Positions 5,901-8,164 of a stretch of 8,164 nt of DNA are shown here, in pieces. The DNA is from Rhodospirillaceae bacterium (GTDB lineage: Bacteria; Pseudomonadota; Alphaproteobacteria; Micavibrionales; Micavibrionaceae): contig DMIT01000166.1 of NCBI GenBank assembly GCA_003452275.1, positions 1-8,164 of the forward strand, written 5' to 3'. The notes beneath the pieces are model-generated. The model worked only from the letters and a program-made list of their open reading frames with translations, was not told where the DNA came from and did no database searches. Each line of letters opens with the position of its first letter. Position 1 is the stretch's first letter. Both the position numbers and the translations under genes were made by a program.

Positions 5901-6959
5901 TTATCTCCATTGAATGATGGTACCTATACCGTTGCCGTGACATTAACGGATGCCAGCGGGAATACCGGTGCATCGATCACAGGAACAACAGGTGTTGATA
6001 CGACTGCTCCTGTCGGCTATGCGGTGGCTTTCACCACAGATCCGGTTAATAATGCGAATAAGTCCGCAGGTGCCGTTCAAATTACCGCAGCAGAGGTCGG
6101 AACGACTTATAATTACACAATCACCAGTTCCGGTGGCGGTACTCCGGTTACAGGATCAGGAGCTGTCTCATCCAGCACAACAAACGTTACTGGTTTGAAC
6201 CTGAACGGATTAAGTGACGGGACATTGACAGTGTCTGTTACGCTAACCGATGCGTCGGGTAATGCCGGATCGGCTGTGACGAATACCGTTGTCAAGGATG
6301 TGGTTGTACCAACAGGATATTCTACAAACTTCCTGACTTCCCCTATCAACGTGGGCAATGTTACAGCTGCCGGATTCCGGATTGTCGGTGCCGAAGTTGG
6401 TGCTGACTACAGCTACACCATCAGCAGTTCGGGAGGCGGGACGAATGTGACCGGTACAGGAACGATCAGTACTGCAACCCAGAATTTCTCGGGTCTCAAT
6501 CTCTCCGGACTGAATGACGGAACGCTCACAGTGTCGATGACATTGACTGATGCTGCCGGAAATGCCGGAAGTGCGGTGACTGCTACTGTCAACAAAGATG
6601 TCGGCGCGCCGACAGGGTATGCTGTGGCCTTTACCACTTCACCTGTCAATGTTGCAAATGCATCCGCTGCCAGCTTCCAGTTTTCCGCAGCAGAAATCGG
6701 AGCTACTTATAGCTACACGATCACCAGCTCCGGTGGCGGCACCCCTGTTACTGGATCAGGAACCATTGCTACGGCTACCGATACTATCAGCGGGATCAAC
6801 CTGTCTGCGCTCGTAGATGGCACATTGACGGTCAGCGTAACTTTGACAGATACGTCATCCAACGCGGGCACAGCGGTTACCAACACGGTTCTGAAAGATG
6901 CAACAGCACCTTATATTACATCTGTTACAGCACCGGCTAATATGGAGTATGCGCCCTAA
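2922..6959 (+). CDS. Inverse autotransporter adhesin (intimin/invasin-type barrel) with FecR-like domain and Ig-like repeats
   Basis: This is a 1345-aa surface protein of the type Ve (inverse autotransporter) class: the barrel inserts in the outer membrane and the C-terminal passenger is displayed outside, usually for adhesion. A signal peptide covers residues 1-36 (arginine-rich start, hydrophobic 9-26, cleavage likely after NALA). Residues 37-185 are a periplasmic region with C95 and C145 and no visible LysM repeat. The barrel spans about 187-398; YEDRAAAGWDLEFRGQVPELP matches the conserved intimin/invasin block, as do YRYLTEDQKYLYGANIFFDH and YSPVPAFTVRVGYD. A linker (about 399-440) precedes an FecR-like domain (about 440-575; note LHGTDIDVVSDGMDSSVRVRDG). 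A SwmB-like sandwich follows (619-718), then six Ig-like repeats (731-1328) and a short stub (1329-1345). No C-type lectin tip is present. The ATG at 2922 lacks a clear Shine-Dalgarno but starts the signal peptide directly. The barrel call is firm; the ligand is unknown. Confidence 0.9.
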   Translation: MRHILLRRLVLSCIILVATLFLLQLPVMSITNALARDSYTETYGSTTYGGRQSETAAEEGQDKIQSIFNNLETIGNNYNSGGSKAAGLAALDSSCQKLIERFMQTNLVQGASPDLDKNRLLPYSGMEWLNAKVSGLSARGKATFCNMLKGEKIESIDVDASVQSMLHDEFFPMLLTQGIGMANSSNLPFLTRLEVTLGTSKRDFVSSITSVQPLWEDPTGAHHLFAQLSYYKAPDDEVTNEGFRKKYDTFNSGLAYRYLTEDQKYLYGANIFFDHAPKRNHNRMSIGADARTSQLAVSANRYIPLSDWKALDMYYEDRAAAGWDLEFRGQVPELPSWTASLKGYQWDGQDDGVDLYGATAAVEYSPVPAFTVRVGYDKDSQNSGSVEGALRFNYRFDQPNDLQWKPRTALAPVSDYVYEKVRRENLIVTKVRRQASSKLTVIQTAGANTAVEQSGASSLRLGQTLLMPVTVSTANTVGAIARLRFAKGATLTLGQNTEVQIKPDLITLVTGTIQFVSDGSITNIVVPGGTIVLHGTDIDVVSDGMDSSVRVRDGSITLTGRASGSATIGVEEMAESISGVVGTVSSGAAAYTAHTDRISSEIDRVATLLVGEKVAPYPYAAPYIVSENLTPGQQIVIGLKFNTSVVVSGGVPDIAIVINGTPRVASYVSGSGTTELRFAYIVQPADAGATSLLVQKIDLNGASVMGNGKIAVTTIADKSLPLSGSVTDVTPPSGYGVVFITDPVNNANKSSVTARISGAEIGTTYHYSITSSGGPATVTGSGSVFSATQNVSGLNLSGLADGTLTISLYLMDAASNIGSTVTDTVVKDIVAPTGMTTTISAITGSNVSAASFDILAGEIGAGYSYTISSSGGGTNVTGSGTVSSAPQSISGINLSGLNDGVLTLSVTQTDTSGNTSVASTSTAPKDSTSPSGYAPAFITNPINSGNKSAVSFQITGAEVGASFTYTISSSGGGTNVTGSGTISAATHTVSGVNLSPLNDGTYTVAVTLTDASGNTGASITGTTGVDTTAPVGYAVAFTTDPVNNANKSAGAVQITAAEVGTTYNYTITSSGGGTPVTGSGAVSSSTTNVTGLNLNGLSDGTLTVSVTLTDASGNAGSAVTNTVVKDVVVPTGYSTNFLTSPINVGNVTAAGFRIVGAEVGADYSYTISSSGGGTNVTGTGTISTATQNFSGLNLSGLNDGTLTVSMTLTDAAGNAGSAVTATVNKDVGAPTGYAVAFTTSPVNVANASAASFQFSAAEIGATYSYTITSSGGGTPVTGSGTIATATDTISGINLSALVDGTLTVSVTLTDTSSNAGTAVTNTVLKDATAPYITSVTAPANMEYAP
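5112..6905 (+). repeat. Six tandem 300-bp (100-aa) Ig-like domain repeats inside the adhesin
   Basis: Units begin at 5112, 5412, 5706, 6006, 6306 and 6606. Their lengths are 100, 98, 100, 100, 100 and 100 codons. Each opens with P-x-G-Y/M, contains G-A-E-x-G-x-x-Y/F, the core S-S-G-G-G-T-x-V-T-G and G-L-N-L-S-x-L-x-D-G-T, and closes with T-D-x-x-G-N, typical of bacterial Ig-like stalk domains. The protein sequence is well conserved, while many codons differ at third positions between units. They probably form a rod lifting the adhesive end from the cell. The last unit ends at 6905, just before the C-terminal stub. Confidence 0.93.
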
Positions 6960-6992
6960 TATTTGATAAAGTTTATTCGTCAAATATTTGGG
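6954..6992. repeat. Imperfect 13-bp hairpin overlapping the adhesin stop codon
   Basis: CCC-T-AATATTTGA pairs with TCAAATATT-T-GGG: twelve pairs with one T-T mismatch, around a 13-nt loop. The left arm includes the last codons and the TAA stop (6957-6959). No T-tract follows, so it is not a standard intrinsic terminator, but it is the only structure that could end or protect the adhesin transcript. The right arm ends 3 bp before the FNR-type box. Confidence 0.5.
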
Positions 6993-6995
6993 CAC

Positions 6996-7009
6996 TTGAT
7001 TCAGATCAA
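6996..7009 (+). promoter_or_regulatory. FNR/Anr/FixK-type binding site upstream of moeA
   Basis: TTGATTCAGATCAA is a perfect match to the palindromic consensus TTGAT-N4-ATCAA of the CRP/FNR superfamily regulators that sense low oxygen. Its centre at 7002.5 lies 41.5 bp before a start site at 7044, the classic class II activator position, given the -10 at 7033-7038. It predicts induction of moeA when oxygen is low. Confidence 0.72.
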
Positions 7010-7032
7010 TCGCTGTGTCGGCATCCTGCTGA

Positions 7033-7038
7033 TATAAC
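7033..7038 (+). promoter_or_regulatory. -10 element of the moeA promoter
   Basis: TATAAC matches five of six consensus bases. Transcription would start around 7044-7046, only 2-4 nt before the ATG at 7048. No separate -35 is needed if an FNR-type activator occupies 6996-7009. The resulting mRNA would be essentially leaderless, consistent with the lack of a Shine-Dalgarno before moeA. Confidence 0.55.
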
Positions 7039-7047
7039 AGTTGTATC

Positions 7048-8164
7048 ATGCTCGCTTATCAGAAGGCCCTTCAAGTGATTACACAAACCGCGCTTTCAAA
7101 GCCATTAGGCTCTGAACAAGTGCCTTTGGCAGAAGCGGTTGGGCGGGTTTGCGCCGAGAATTTATATGCTGCCCTTGATATCCAGCCTTTTGACAATTCG
7201 GCCATGGACGGGTTTGCTGTGCGTATGGATGATCTGGCGAAGGCCACTGATTCTGCTCCGGTACGGCTTAGAAAAGCAGGTGTGATGGGGGCGGGGAAAA
7301 ATCCCGACGGAATTGTCCTTCAACCAGGAACTTGCTGGCATGTTATGACCGGAGCCACTTTACCGGTGGGAACCGAAGCCATTATTCCGGTTGAGTATGC
7401 AATGGTGGAGGGTAACGAGATTGTCTTTCAAGAAACACCTGAGGCGAGTCAGCATATCCGTTATGCGGGAGAGGATTTCAAAAGAGGAGACTGTCTTCTC
7501 TCCATAGGAGAGAGAATTTCGCCGACCCATATTTTGCCTTTGGCCACATTGGGGATTGCGCACATCACTGTTTTTAAGAAACCTCGCATTCTTTTTATCC
7601 CGACTGGAACGGAGATTGTGGATGATTTAGGCACCACGCTCCAACATGGCGAAATTTATAATTCGAATAAATTCTACGCAAAAGCTTTTCTGACAGCCTG
7701 TGGTGCGGATGTTTTTGAATATGATACCATTCGTGATGATCTGAACGCTTTTCACAGCACACTCCAAGATATTTCCCGACATCGCTATGATATGATCGTT
7801 TCTTCCGGTGCCGTGTCGGCAGGCAGTTTTGATTTTATAAAAGATGGTTTGGTGGCATCAGGGGCGGATATTCTATACCATAAGCTGAAGTTAAAGCCCG
7901 GAAAACCCAATTTGCTGGCGATATTGCCGTCCGGAGAGATATATTTCGGGTTGCCGGGGAATCCTGTTGCGACGGCAGTGGGGCTGAGATTTTTTGTGGC
8001 GGCGGCCTTACGCGTGATGCAATCGCAAGAACCGGAAGTGCCGATTTATGCGCGTGCTATCAATGAATTTTCCAAGAAATCTGGCTTGCATATGGTTTTG
8101 AAAGGCAGGTTTGATTATCAGGAAGATGGTTCGATGACGGTCAATATTCTGGATGGTCAGGAAT
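7048..8164 (+). CDS. moeA: Molybdopterin molybdotransferase MoeA, C-terminus cut by window edge
   Basis: MoeA inserts molybdate into adenylylated molybdopterin, the last step of molybdenum-cofactor synthesis in the cytoplasm. 372 residues are readable; the family is about 400 aa, so only the end of the last domain is missing. Visible hallmarks are QPFDNSAMDGFAV (46-58, with the conserved Asp of the NSAMDG motif at 54), MTGATLPVGTEAIIPVE (100-116), GED (141-143), PTGTEIV (185-191), YNSN (204-207), SGAVSAGSFDF (253-263), KPGKPN (283-288) and GLPGNPVAT (301-309). The SGAVSAG form replaces the more common SGGVSVG, but the acidic residue D262 is kept. I chose the ATG at 7048 because MLAYQKALQVI matches the usual N-terminal helix; no Shine-Dalgarno is visible. 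An FNR-type box and -10 lie immediately upstream, suggesting oxygen-regulated expression. It does not appear linked in function to the adhesin. Confidence 0.96.
   Translation, partial: MLAYQKALQVITQTALSKPLGSEQVPLAEAVGRVCAENLYAALDIQPFDNSAMDGFAVRMDDLAKATDSAPVRLRKAGVMGAGKNPDGIVLQPGTCWHVMTGATLPVGTEAIIPVEYAMVEGNEIVFQETPEASQHIRYAGEDFKRGDCLLSIGERISPTHILPLATLGIAHITVFKKPRILFIPTGTEIVDDLGTTLQHGEIYNSNKFYAKAFLTACGADVFEYDTIRDDLNAFHSTLQDISRHRYDMIVSSGAVSAGSFDFIKDGLVASGADILYHKLKLKPGKPNLLAILPSGEIYFGLPGNPVATAVGLRFFVAAALRVMQSQEPEVPIYARAINEFSKKSGLHMVLKGRFDYQEDGSMTVNILDGQE

Noticed and set aside
3287..6816. Many minus-strand and off-frame open frames within the adhesin gene
   Set aside because: They are shadows of the repeat-rich gene. 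The recurring Val/Thr/Pro-rich minus frames mirror the repeats and lack start signals.
6940..7047. Possible frameshift at the adhesin end hiding further domains
   Set aside because: All three plus-strand frames after 6959 were read. None continues the domain pattern, and moeA with its own promoter starts within 90 bp.
7360..7563. 67-aa minus-strand frame inside moeA
   Set aside because: It lies opposite well-conserved moeA codons and has no independent support.

Overview
The window comes from a Gram-negative bacterium. It encodes an outer-membrane inverse autotransporter with a signal peptide, and an FNR/Anr-type site precedes a molybdenum-cofactor gene. Base composition is mid-range with AT-rich intergenic DNA. 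A proteobacterium is likely and an alphaproteobacterium is possible, but the sequence does not settle this.

Layout. (1) Positions 1-880, minus strand: an ATP-binding subunit of an ABC-2 type exporter (YadG-like), cut by the left edge. (2) 949-1651, minus strand: two small, closely spaced hypothetical genes of 130 and 92 aa, possibly co-transcribed. A strong GC-rich stem-loop lies in the presumed 5' leader of the first. (3) 1758-2312, minus strand: a flavodoxin-fold NAD(P)H-dependent FMN/quinone/chromate reductase. (4) 2313-2921: a long, AT-rich divergent intergenic region with no convincing gene. It holds a perfect 8+8 bp palindrome, a candidate extended -10 promoter and a terminator-like hairpin with a T8 tract. 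(5) 2922-6959, plus strand: a 1345-aa inverse autotransporter adhesin, the centrepiece. Its order is signal peptide, periplasmic region with the only two cysteines of the mature protein, intimin/invasin-type beta-barrel, FecR-like domain, one SwmB-like beta-sandwich, six Ig-like repeats of 100 aa, and a 17-residue stub that looks like the start of another domain. (6) 6954-7047: a hairpin over the adhesin stop codon, a perfect FNR-type box and a well-placed -10. (7) 7048 to the right edge, plus strand: moeA, missing its C-terminus.

The genes do not form one obvious pathway. The adhesin stands alone under its own leader, diverging from the reductase. moeA appears to be under oxygen-responsive (FNR/Anr/FixK-class) control, which suits a molybdoenzyme-dependent anaerobic or microaerobic respiration. 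The most unusual points are the adhesin architecture (an FecR-like domain just after an inverse-autotransporter barrel), its abrupt C-terminus, the alternating two-type repeat pattern, the possible attenuator or small RNA in its leader, and the nearly leaderless FNR-type promoter of moeA.
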